Shown one piece after another: positions 55,683 to 64,000 of a stretch of 64,000 bases of DNA. The stretch lies in the NCBI RefSeq assembly GCF_002994745.2, contig NC_037091.1:23751789-23815788 (forward strand). Direction: 5' to 3'. Both the position numbers and the translations under genes were made by a program. Position 1 is the stretch's first letter, and every line of letters starts with the position of its first letter. Below the pieces are notes generated by a model. That model was not told the DNA's origin, did not search any database, and saw nothing but the letters and a program-made list of their open reading frames with translations. This stretch comes from Rosa chinensis (lineage: Eukaryota; Streptophyta; Magnoliopsida; Rosales; Rosaceae).

Positions 55683-56080
55683 GGAAAGTGACGAGAAGCC
55701 CCGCTAGCGGGGTTTCGCTCAGCGGACTTCGACACTTGGAAAGTGACAAGTGAGAAGATCTGCTAGTGGGGTTTCACTCAGCGGACTTCGACACTTGGAA
55801 AGTGACAAGGGAGAAGTTCTGCTAGCGGGGATTCGCTCAGCGGACTTCGGCACTTGGAAAGTGACAAGTGAGAAGTTTCGCTAGCGGGGTTTCGCTCAGC
55901 GGACTTCGGCACTTTGAAAGTGACAAGGGAGAAGTTCCGCTAGCGGGGTTTCGCTCAGCGGACTTAGGCACTTGGAAAGTGACAAGTGAGAAGTTCGACT
56001 AGCGGGGTTTCGCTCAGCGGACTTTGACACTTGGAAAGTGACAAGGGAGAAGTTCCGCTATTAGGGTTTCGCTCAGTTGA
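55683..56080 (+). repeat. 59-bp minisatellite, seven units with alternating variants
   Basis: Units start at 55683, 55738, 55797, 55856, 55915, 55974 and 56033. The first is 55 bp and the next five steps are exactly 59 bp. Each has (G/T)GAAAGTGACAAG, a GCTAGCGGGGTTTCGCTCAGCGGACTT-like core and CACTT. From the second unit on, ACAAGTGAG and ACAAGGGAG alternate strictly. The GCTAGC core is palindromic. Confidence 0.95.
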
Positions 56081-56360
56081 TACCGCCGACGACTAGCGGC
56101 TTCTTCCCAAAAGTGGTGGCTTCCATTAGACGCTCCGTCTGATGGCGGTTGACACGTGGCGAACCCCTAGAGGGTTAGCGTATGGAGGCGTGTCTCCTCC
56201 GTCTAGCCGTCTCCTCGCTATTAATGCTAAGTAGTGATGGATTTTGTAACCGAGGCATCGCCTCGATTAATCCGGAGAGTAATTGGAGTCGTGGGACACG
56301 TGTACGGCTGACATTTGATGTCGTTTTTCAGTGGACGGCCTAGAACTGTTTGACGTTGAC

Positions 56361-56367
56361 ATAAAAG
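56361..56367 (+). promoter_or_regulatory. TATA-like box of the E2 antisense gene
   Basis: ATAAAAG, preceded by GAC, sits about 500 bp upstream of the plus-strand ATG at 56869. The interval contains a possible 5' UTR intron (GTTGGTACTC near 56559 to ...CTAGG before the start). Confidence 0.4.
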
Positions 56368-56868
56368 GGGGGAAGTTAGCAATATTTGACACTTTGCTCT
56401 AAACTTTGAACTGTACTCGTCGTCTTCAAGCTCTCTGCGTCTGAGATCGGAGAAGAAGGCTGAGGCGATATTGCTGAGTCATCATACGTGGAAAAACCGA
56501 CGATCTCCGGCCTCGAAGACAAGTGCTCAAACTCTTACCAGAGACTCCATCATTGAGGTTGGTACTCTGATCTTTATCCCTGTTTCATTGGATGTCTGCC
56601 ATGGCGAGTTTTTGGGTTTTGGGTATTTCTGTGATATGTTCTTCGTTGACGTGCTATGAGGGTGTGAGAGTGGGTTTGGGGATAGGTTTTTGTGTTTGAC
56701 AGAGTTGGGGCTTTTAGGGATTTGCTAGATGGTCGAATCTGGGTTTGAGTGTTTGTTCTTGTTTTGGTATTTTCTAGGTAACTGTTCTTGATGTTCTTGG
56801 GTACTAACTGATATAGGGATAGGTTAGATCCTGTGTGAGCTAACTGATTTGGGTTCTAGGGTTTTGGG

Positions 56869-59586
56869 ATGGCCGACGTTATAGAGATTTCAAGCAGTGA
56901 GGATTCCGGATCTGAAGTGTCAATCGGCGCGGCGGATAGAATTTTTATTGACTCGTTGCGTCCGTCTGCCCATGCAGGAACCTCACTGCCAGAACCGCTA
57001 GAGGTTGAGCCACTACAAACCATACCCTGGGACGTAGCTATGGGTCGTGATCCGTGTCCAGAAAGTTCTAGGGCCGGGGAGGCCGCCGCTGCTCAAAAAA
57101 TGCTCGATGAGCGGTTAGCAAGCAATAGTGCCGCCAGTGGCTCTGCTGACGGGGGAGATGTAGCTGGGGAGGATGCTGAGTTGGCGTGGGTCCTCCAGAA
57201 TGGTACCCCCGTCGACGAGGCGGGAGGCAGGATGACTGTTGTTGCTGTCAACCGGCTGAAGAGGATGTTTCGGTTGCCTGGCGTGGTGAAGTTACGCCCG
57301 CCAACTGTGGAGGAGAATGCCTCGATTCTTCCAGCGGGGTTTGCCGCCGTGCACGAGGCGATATTCCGCCAGGGAGTGACGTTCCCGCTGGTGCCCAATC
57401 TTCAGATCTTGGTGTGCGAGTTTGGCATTGCCTTTGGGCAGGTCTGCCCCAACATATGGCGGTTGATGCTGGCGCTGAACTCATTATGGCAGTTGTCCGG
57501 GTGCGAAGGACTGACCATGGCGGAGGTACTACACTTCTACAAACTGGTGTATGTGAAGCGCCAGGGTTGTAGAGGGCAAGTAAACCTCAGTCGTCGCCAA
57601 GGAGCGCCCAAGCTGATCGAGAAACTGAGGGATTCAATGTCGTACTGGCGGGGGACCTTCTGTGTTGCCACGACGGGGTGGGAATACCAACGAGGGGGAG
57701 CCGACGTTTAGGATTAAGTCGGAGTTTCAGCCTATCCGAGGTTGTTTGTCAGTCACCGCCGAACATGTCTGGCAGGGTTTTTTTTTGGTTTTTGTTTTTT
57801 GTTTTTTGTTTTTTTTGTTTTACAGCCTTGTACTCTGTACTGACAGTGACTTTTTTTTGTGCAGTGGGGTTGCGGTATAACCTAACTCGCAAAGAAGAGT
57901 GCCGCGTTGCGCGTATCAGAGGTTGCTGGCGGAATCGCAACTTGTTGGATTTTTGTCTTCTTACAGGGTGGGAGTTGTTGGTCGATCAACAACTGACTCG
58001 TGCCGTTGGTAAGCACTCTCCGCCATGCCGCACCTTTAAAGAGATTGTTCCATGCTGACCGTTTTGTTGTTTTTTTTTTGTAGAAACTCCGTCGGGGAAC
58101 AAAGCGAGCCATGACGCCTTTGTGAAAGCCATGGACCGTGCTGAGATTGACAACTTCTTGGAGGCCATGTACGCTTTCGGGCTGGCGGCGCAGAAGACGG
58201 TGGTTGACCCAGAGCCCATCCGAGGTTCCCGTGGTGCTGCCAATACCGCACTACTCTCATCATGGCAGTGACAGGCTACCAGCTGTTCAGGCGGGGACCG
58301 GCTCGGTGAGCGAGGCGGCACCGCGAAAAGAGAGAGCGCCGGCCATACGGCGGGGGGTGCAGAAGAAAACAGTGCGCCCAGCGGAGGGTGTCACCATAGC
58401 GGGGTTGGAGCAGATGACGAGGGGTTCAAGGCCTGCCGTCGCTGGAAGCACGCGGGTGCTTCAGCGAAAACGCCGTCAACCCGACTTCGGCGGGGAAGAG
58501 GAGGATGCCATGGAGATAACTGGGGCCCGTGAGCAGTCGAAGAAGGCAAGGCAGGCTCCTGCTGACGTGGCGAAAGCGGCGGGTACGAGCGACCTGGACT
58601 CATTTGCCGCTTACGCCGAGTTCCTGAATGACGGTGAACGGGAGTTCCTATATCACCTCTGCGAGCGGCTGGGGTTTGGCAGCTTGGAGGGGATTGTACT
58701 GTCGATGGCCGTCAACCAATCGCCCTTCAGCAAGGCATTTGGGCACATATCCGTCGGGCTGCATGAGATGTTCTTGGCGGCGTCAAAACAGCCCCTGGTT
58801 GAGCGGGAGCTCAGGGAGGAGGTGGCGGGCCTGCAGAGGGATTTGGGGGAGGCCCAGGAAAGGCTGGCTGATGTAGAGCGGCGCTTAACAAAGGCCGACT
58901 GTGATGCAACAGACGCTCGTGGAAAGGTGGCTGTTGCCATTGAGCGGGACCTGGAACGGAACGAACAATTTGCCAAATTGGGGCAAGATATGTCCCTGCT
59001 GCAAGACCGGGTGGCCGCCAAAGATAAGAAGGTTGAGATCCTTCAGCGAGAGTCAGCCGCAAGGCAGGCCGAGGTTAAACGGCTGGAGGGTGAAGTTGCT
59101 AGGCTAGGAGCTGAGGGAAGTTGCGCTGCGGCCGCCGCTGTGGAGTCATACAAGCAGTCGGCGGAATATAAGAAGGCGCTGACAGAAGCGGCGAAGGCCG
59201 GTGCCCTAGCCAACGTGGAAATGCTGCAGCAGAAGGGCGCCAATTACTGGGCAAAGGCGTCGATGCCGATCGTGCCGCCAGCGAAGGAAGCTCTGCCGAC
59301 AACAAGTATAGCCCCTGCTACCGCCCCTGGTCAGGTTGAAGGTGCCTGCTCGGATAGTGGGGAGAGTGGTGAACTTCCGGAGGGTGAATCTCAGTGGACT
59401 CCCACCCAGTCTGAGGTGTCTCGTGCTGGGTTCTTGGCGGCCCACACCCGGGCGGATGGCACAATAGAGACCCCCAGTCCCACAGCCCGAGGGTCCGACC
59501 AAACTAGCCGTTCACATCCGCCGCAGGCCGCCGGTGGAGATGCTGAAGGTAGCGGAGCCAACCCCGCCAACCCCGCCGACCCCTGA
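56869..59586 (+). CDS. Antisense extra gene of E2: gypsy-type transposase_28 domain plus coiled coil
   Basis: The gene starts MADVIEISSSED. An acidic N-terminus precedes a transposase_28-like domain (FPLVPNLQILVCEFGIAFGQ, WRLMLALNSLW, LTMAEVLHFYKLVYV). Likely introns lie near 57777-57863 and 58007-58083 (ending TTTTGTAG). The 3' exon has a basic/Ala-rich linker, a DSFAAYAEFL segment and a long coiled coil (about 58790-59210: ELREEVAGLQRDLGEAQERL and following heptads), ending in an acidic Pro/Ser-rich tail at the stop 59584-59586. A frame change near 58140-58260 separates it from the preceding exon, so this copy may be broken. Such genes sit antisense in Tat elements; function unknown. Confidence 0.7.
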
Positions 59587-60009
59587 AAATAGGAGTAGAA
59601 AATTTTTTTGTAGCCGCTGAGGCGTAAACACTTGATGTAATTCTCTTTTGGGATATATATGAAATTTCGGAACTTAGGCTCCTATTTTGTTTTTTTTTTT
59701 GTGTGTTTGTGATGATGTTTGTACCGCTAGAGGTTTTGACAGTTTTGCTTTTGCCAATGAATGAAACATTAAAGGAACTAAAATTGGTCCAAGTGCACAA
59801 TGTAGCGGACGTGGTCCGCTGACTGGCGTTGCCAGTTGCCCCTAGTGCTAAACTTGGTAACACAATGGTTTGAATAATTCCTCGTTTCATTGATAGTTGT
59901 CCGAACAGCGTTTACAAAAGCGGGGTCGTACCCGTTGGGTAGCTTCCCTTAGCTAAATATTGAACAAAAATTTAGCTAAGTCAAGATGCACTTGGGTAGT
60001 GGCATATGA
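59587..60009. other. Convergent 3' region between antisense gene and gag-pol
   Basis: Only about 420 bp separate the plus-strand stop (59586) and the minus-strand pol stop (60010). AATAAA-like signals are not clear. No other feature is seen. Confidence 0.4.
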
Positions 60010-61191
60010 CTATTTGTAGTAATACCGAAGGTGTTCGGTATTCCAAGGGTCGGTCGTTGTGATGCCATCCTTGTCCATTAAGTAGAAGGTGCTTGGGCCA
60101 ACGACTTCTACAATTTTGTATGGACCTTCCCAAGTTGGGCGGAGTTTTGTTGGTGGTGGTATGACTTCCTTAATTACCCAGTCCCCCAGTTGGAGGTTGC
60201 GAGCTTTGACCCTAGCGTTGTAGAAACGCGATACCCACTGCTTGTTCTGGAGATTGTGCAAATGGGCTGCGTCTCGTTTTTCCTCTAGGAGATCCCTGTC
60301 GAGGTTGACGCCGTCGCTGTTGGTCTCGGGGCAGTAGCCTTCGACCCTAGCGGTTGGTTGGGTTGCCTCTATAGGTAGGACAACCTCAGTTCCGAACATC
60401 ATACAAAAGGGGGTTTCACCTGTGGCGGAAGTTGGGGTTGTTCTGATGGCCCATAGAACTTCCAGGAGCTTCGCCGCCCAGAAACCCTTGGCCTTATCGA
60501 GCTTCTTCTGTAACAGCTTCTTGATTATCTTGTTTGCCGCTTCGACCTGACCGTTGGTTTGGGGGTGAGCGACTGATGCAAAACGCATCTTGGTGCCCAG
60601 GTTGGCGGTGAAAGAGATGAGTTCCTTGTTATTGAACTGTGTGCCGTTGTCTGTGATGATTGTATGCGGGACACTGTAGCGACAGTAGATGTTCTTCCAG
60701 AGGAAGTGAATTACTTTGGCGGTAGTTATTGCCGTCAGGGGCTCCGCCTCTATCCATTTGCTGTTGTAGTCGATGGCAACAATGATGAATTTGAACTGGC
60801 CCTTTGCGGTTTGGAATTTGCCCATTAGGTCAAGGCCCCACGTGGAGTGAATCCAAGGACCGATGATGATCGATAATGGTTCTGCCGGGGCATGTGGAAG
60901 ATCAGCATATTGTTGGCATTTGAGTGTAGGCCAGAAGTAGCCCTGTCGTATTGTGCGATTGGCCAAGGATCTGGCGCCCGAGTGGTTTCCACATTCTCCG
61001 CCGTGTATCTTTGCCAGCACGACCTTTCCCTCCTCTGGGGTTAGACATCGGAGGTTGGGGTGAGTGAATCCCTGGCGATAAAGTTTGCCGCTCTGCATGT
61101 TGTAGCGGGTTGCTCTCCGCTGGAGCTGTCGCGCTTTGATCTTGTCCTCTGGAAATGTCCCGTTGCACTTGTACTTAATAATTTTGTCCAT
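60010..61191 (-). CDS. E2 integrase, open but with damaged zinc finger
   Basis: It is 393 codons. The DDE core is present: TWGLDLMG (Asp), IITDNGTQFNN (Asp), GQVEAANKII (Glu); the C-terminal WEGPYKIVEVVG segment follows. The N-terminal His-His part (IHGGECGNHSG) is there, but only one Cys of the expected Cys pair remains (LKCQQYADLP); about a dozen residues seem deleted. It is part of the Pol reading; the M at 61191 is internal to the polyprotein. The enzyme would integrate cDNA if it folded. Confidence 0.85.
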   Translation of the reverse strand: MDKIIKYKCNGTFPEDKIKARQLQRRATRYNMQSGKLYRQGFTHPNLRCLTPEEGKVVLAKIHGGECGNHSGARSLANRTIRQGYFWPTLKCQQYADLPHAPAEPLSIIIGPWIHSTWGLDLMGKFQTAKGQFKFIIVAIDYNSKWIEAEPLTAITTAKVIHFLWKNIYCRYSVPHTIITDNGTQFNNKELISFTANLGTKMRFASVAHPQTNGQVEAANKIIKKLLQKKLDKAKGFWAAKLLEVLWAIRTTPTSATGETPFCMMFGTEVVLPIEATQPTARVEGYCPETNSDGVNLDRDLLEEKRDAAHLHNLQNKQWVSRFYNARVKARNLQLGDWVIKEVIPPPTKLRPTWEGPYKIVEVVGPSTFYLMDKDGITTTDPWNTEHLRYYYK

Positions 61192-61595
61192 CCAGCTAGG
61201 ATTGGCCTCAATGTTGAAGATCTCCGCCAGGGTTTTTGTGATACTTGGCTTGTCCAGACACTCTACCCTTGTGTCCGCTGGACTCTGGTGTGGCTGGGCG
61301 GTTGCTAGTCCTGCCAGTGAATCAGCCTTGGCGTTCTTTTCCCTGGGGATCTGTGTGATGGTGTGGAACTTGAATTTTTTGAGCAGTGTCTTGACGTACC
61401 CTAAGTATGCCGCTAACTGCTGGTCCTTAGCCTGAAAACTGTCGTTGACCTAGTTAACGACCAACTGAGAGTCGCTGAAGATGTTAACACTGTCGGCCCC
61501 CGAATCAATGGCGAGGAGTAGGCCGGCAATGAATGCTTCATATTCCGCCATGTTGTTAGAAGCTTTGAAGTTGAATTTCAACGAGTACTCCGCGT
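61192..61595 (-). pseudogene. E2 second (archaeal-type) RNase H, interrupted
   Basis: Read on the minus strand, this region encodes FKASNNMAEYEAFIAGL, NIFSDSQLVVN and IPREKNAKADSLA, the extra RNase H of Tat elements. A TAG at 61450-61452 follows VVN where a Gln codon would be one change away, and a frameshift separates it from the preceding frame near 61596. Confidence 0.75.
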
Positions 61596-62750
61596 TCAGT
61601 CCCCAGGACCTGTTAAGATGATTCCGGCGCCGCTGGCCTTGGGATAAGAGTAGCCGTCCACATGCAGGTTCCAGTCTGACTGTCGGGGAGATTGTTCCTC
61701 AGATACCACCATCTCCATTCCTGGTTGTGCTCCGACTTTGGATTCGGGTTGACGCTCGGTGAGCTTAGCGATAAAGTCTGCCACCGCCTGGTCCTTCGTG
61801 GCGGTTCTTGGTTTGTAATCAATGTCAAATTCGCTGAGCTCAATGGCCCACTTGGTGAGGCGCCCCGAATGTTCAGGGTTCTGCATTACTTGTCTCAGCG
61901 GTTGATTGGTTAACACATGGATTGTGTGGGCTTGGAAGTATTGGCGGAGGCGTCTGGCGGCAACGATTAGTGCAAGAGCGAGTTGTTCCAAGGGAGGGTA
62001 CCTAGTTTCCGCTCTGTTCATGCCTCGGCCGGCATAGAATACTGGGAGTTAGTCCTGGTTCTCCCGCCGGACGATGGCACAGCTTACCGCTGATTGCGAT
62101 ACCGCTAGGTATATGTATAGTATCTCGCCTTGCACAGGAATGGAAAGTAGTGGAACTGCCGCCAAGTACTCCTTCAGGCCCTGGAACGCCACCTGGCACT
62201 CTGGGTTCCAATCGATGACCTTCTTGTGGGTTGTTTTAAGGACTTTGAAAAATGGGGCGCATCTGTCGGTCAGTCTAGAGATGAATCGAGACAGGGCGGT
62301 TAGCTTGCCTTGGAGGCATTGGACGTGCACCTTCCATTCTGGGTCCTTCAAGTCGAGGATGGCTTGCACCTTGTCAGGGTTAGCCTCGATGCCCCGCTCA
62401 CTGACAATATACCCCAAAAATTTGCTGGCGGTGACGTCAAAGAAACATTTTTCTTGGTTGAGGAGCATACCATAGGCCAAGAGGATGGTTATTATGATTA
62501 TTAGGTTTGCCACATGTCCCCTGGCCTTTATACTCTTGACCAACATGTCGTCTACATAGACCTCGATTATCTTGCCCAGATGTTCCGCGGACATGGCGTT
62601 CATCAGTCGCTGATAAGTAGCTCCTGCGTTCTTCAGACCGAAAGGAATCACATTGTAACAATACAGGCCTTTGTTGGTGGTGAAGGTGGTGCACTCCTGG
62701 TCGTCGGGCTGCATCCTAATCTGATTGTAGCCGGAGAAAGCGTCCATCAT
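61596..62750 (-). pseudogene. E2 RT core and first RNase H, one stop
   Basis: MDAFSGYNQIRM (first Asp), FGLKNAGATYQRLM and YVDDMLVKS (intact catalytic pair) are all present, then FLGYIVSERGIEANPDK and the RNase H (LYIYLAVSQSAVS, YPPLEQLALALIVAARRLRQYF). A stop at 62049-62051 follows RRENQD. A one-base loss near 62750 puts it out of frame with the preceding protease/RT piece (GHELLA). Confidence 0.87.
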
Positions 62751-63980
62751 GCTAGGAGCTCGTGTCCAGCGGTTGCATCAACCAGTTGATCAATGCGGGG
62801 TAGTGGGAAACTATCTTTCGGGCATGCTTTATTAAGATTTTTGAAGTCGACACACATTCGCCACTTGCTGCTAGGCTTTTTGACCATAACTAGGTTGGAG
62901 ATCCACTGGGGATAGATGACCTGGCGGATGAACCCAATCCCCTGTAGCTTGGCAACCTCTTCTCCCATAGCACGGTATTTGTCTTCGTCGAAGGCTCTGC
63001 GCTTCTGCTTGATAGGGTAGAAGGATGGTTTGATGCTCAGCTTGTGCGTGATGATTTCAGGGGAGATACCTGGCTTGTCTGCATATGACCAGGCGAAGAC
63101 CGTAGCGTTGTCACGTAGGAATTGAGTTAGTTCCGCTGCCAGCTCTGGGTCTAATTGAGCGCCTATGCGGACTGTCCGCTCAGGGTGCTCGTCAGAGATG
63201 CTGACAACCCTCAATGATGTTTCTGGGTTGACCGGCTCCTTCTTTACGTACTTCTTTTCGTCATCCCTGGGGTCCTCAAAGATATTTGGTGGCTGTACCA
63301 GACTCCCTACCGCTAGGATCTCATGGCAGCGGGTGGATCGTGCTATAGTAGTCGAATAACATTCGCGTGCTAACTGCTGACTTCCCCTGACACAGCTTGT
63401 GCCGTTGGGTGTGGGGAACTTCATGAGCAGCATGTATCCGGCGATGATGCACTTGAGTTTATTGAGCGCTGGCCGACCAATGATTGGGTTATATGAGCTG
63501 AAACAATCGACAATTATGAACTCCGTATGTATTTCAGCCATACATGGACTAGTATCGATAACTAGCCGCATATAGTCAGAACCCAGCAGTTGCGTGACGT
63601 CACCAGAGAAGCTGAGCAGTGGTTCATGATCTTGGAGTAGTTTTCTGTTCTGCTTAAGGTCGTTGTAACAACCACTGAATATGACGTTGACAGCGGATCC
63701 GCTATCAACCAGGATTCTTCCCACTGACATTTTCGGAGTCTTTGTGTATGCCGGTCTGACGGCTAGCAAAATTATAGCAGTAAATGGTCCTGGCCTTGAC
63801 GCGAAAAGTGGATTTGAAATTGGCACTGGGTTGCCTGATTCCGCTCGGATTAACCTTTGTTGCAACTGCTGCATCCTTTCCAGTATTAGAGCGGTTGCAT
63901 CGCCGGCGGGGTCTAGCCGGGTACTCCGCTGAACTGATCCTCGCCTTGGAGCGGGTGGATTTGCCTCGGTTCTTGCCCAA
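62747..63980 (-). pseudogene. E2 protease and N-terminal RT
   Basis: The frame 63874-62747 has VDSGSAVNVIF (protease D-S-G), IIGRPALNKL, then the RT lead FAWSYADKPGISPEI, IKQKRRAFDEDKY, VMVKKPSSKWRMCVDFKNLNKACPKD and GHELLA. D-S-G is an accepted protease variant. It ends by frameshift near 62750. Upstream (63980-63875) is Gag C-terminus in another frame, running toward the window edge. Confidence 0.87.
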
Positions 63981-64000
63981 GGTCTCGAGCGGTGGGTGTG

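Larger units (their letters stand above)
54481..64000 (-). mobile_element. Tat-lineage Ty3/gypsy element E2 with antisense transposase_28 gene
   Basis: This minus-strand element runs off the right edge. Order from left: 3' LTR, 59-bp tandem array, antisense (plus-strand) gene 56869-59586, then integrase, second RNase H, RNase H, RT and protease leftward from 63980. Gag and the 5' LTR lie beyond the window. It starts exactly where E1 Gag stops, so it seems to have inserted into E1. Confidence 0.83.

Noticed and set aside
55683..56080. CRISPR-like regular spacing
   Set aside because: The whole 59-bp unit is repeated with no unique spacers, and the genome is a plant.
58391..59305. Minus-strand frames opposite the E2 coiled-coil gene
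   Set aside because: They are low-complexity shadows of the plus-strand Ala/Glu/Arg-rich coding.

Overview
The window is plant nuclear DNA, almost certainly from a eudicot. One conserved chloroplast-protein gene with GT-AG introns sits at the left edge, and most of the rest is nested transposable elements. The element types (short-LTR Ty1/copia, Ty3/gypsy chromovirus and Tat lineages, plant L1, hAT, foldback MITEs) remind me of Rosaceae genomes, but that is an impression and not something the sequence proves.

Layout. (1) 1-5025, minus strand: eight exons of a chloroplast SecY gene (SCY1-like), cut by the window edge only at its C-terminus; one intron holds a three-copy minisatellite. (2) 5239-5484: AT-rich repeats with Helitron-like ends. 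(3) 5773-12369: a decayed minus-strand Ty1/copia element, 236/237-bp LTRs, 5-bp target duplication (TSD) CACCA. (4) 12699-14346: a solo LTR with TSD AGATTG and a degenerate tandem array inside it. (5) 14587-19573: a plant L1-type LINE with an 18-bp TSD, carrying endonuclease, RT and RNase H and broken by several frameshifts; a tRNA-like SINE follows. (6) 21717 to about 33726: a Ty3/gypsy chromovirus-like remnant with pol deleted. Its gag is split by a 5.3-kb hAT-like element (23304-28594), which itself contains a caulimovirid-like coat-protein fragment and two inverted-repeat elements. Its 3' LTR is split by a 1.9-kb solo LTR (31320-33215). (7) 33727-36881: a truncated LTR abutting a broken LRR receptor kinase of the non-RD class. 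(8) 37209-42071: a very young Ty1/copia element with 204/205 identical LTRs, non-canonical TG..CT ends and a 1210-codon open pol frame, but no recognisable gag. (9) 42630-64000: two Tat-lineage Ty3/gypsy elements, both minus strand, each with an antisense (plus-strand) intron-containing extra gene. The first (E1) carries a plant-mobile-domain gene; the second (E2) carries a gypsy-type transposase_28/coiled-coil gene behind a 59-bp minisatellite. E2 seems to have inserted into the gag of E1.

The only host gene that looks functional is the SecY gene. The most interesting structures are the pair of Tat elements with different spliced antisense genes, the alternating two-type 59-bp satellite array beside one of them, the recently moved gag-less copia element, and the caulimovirid-like fragment with an internal inversion.
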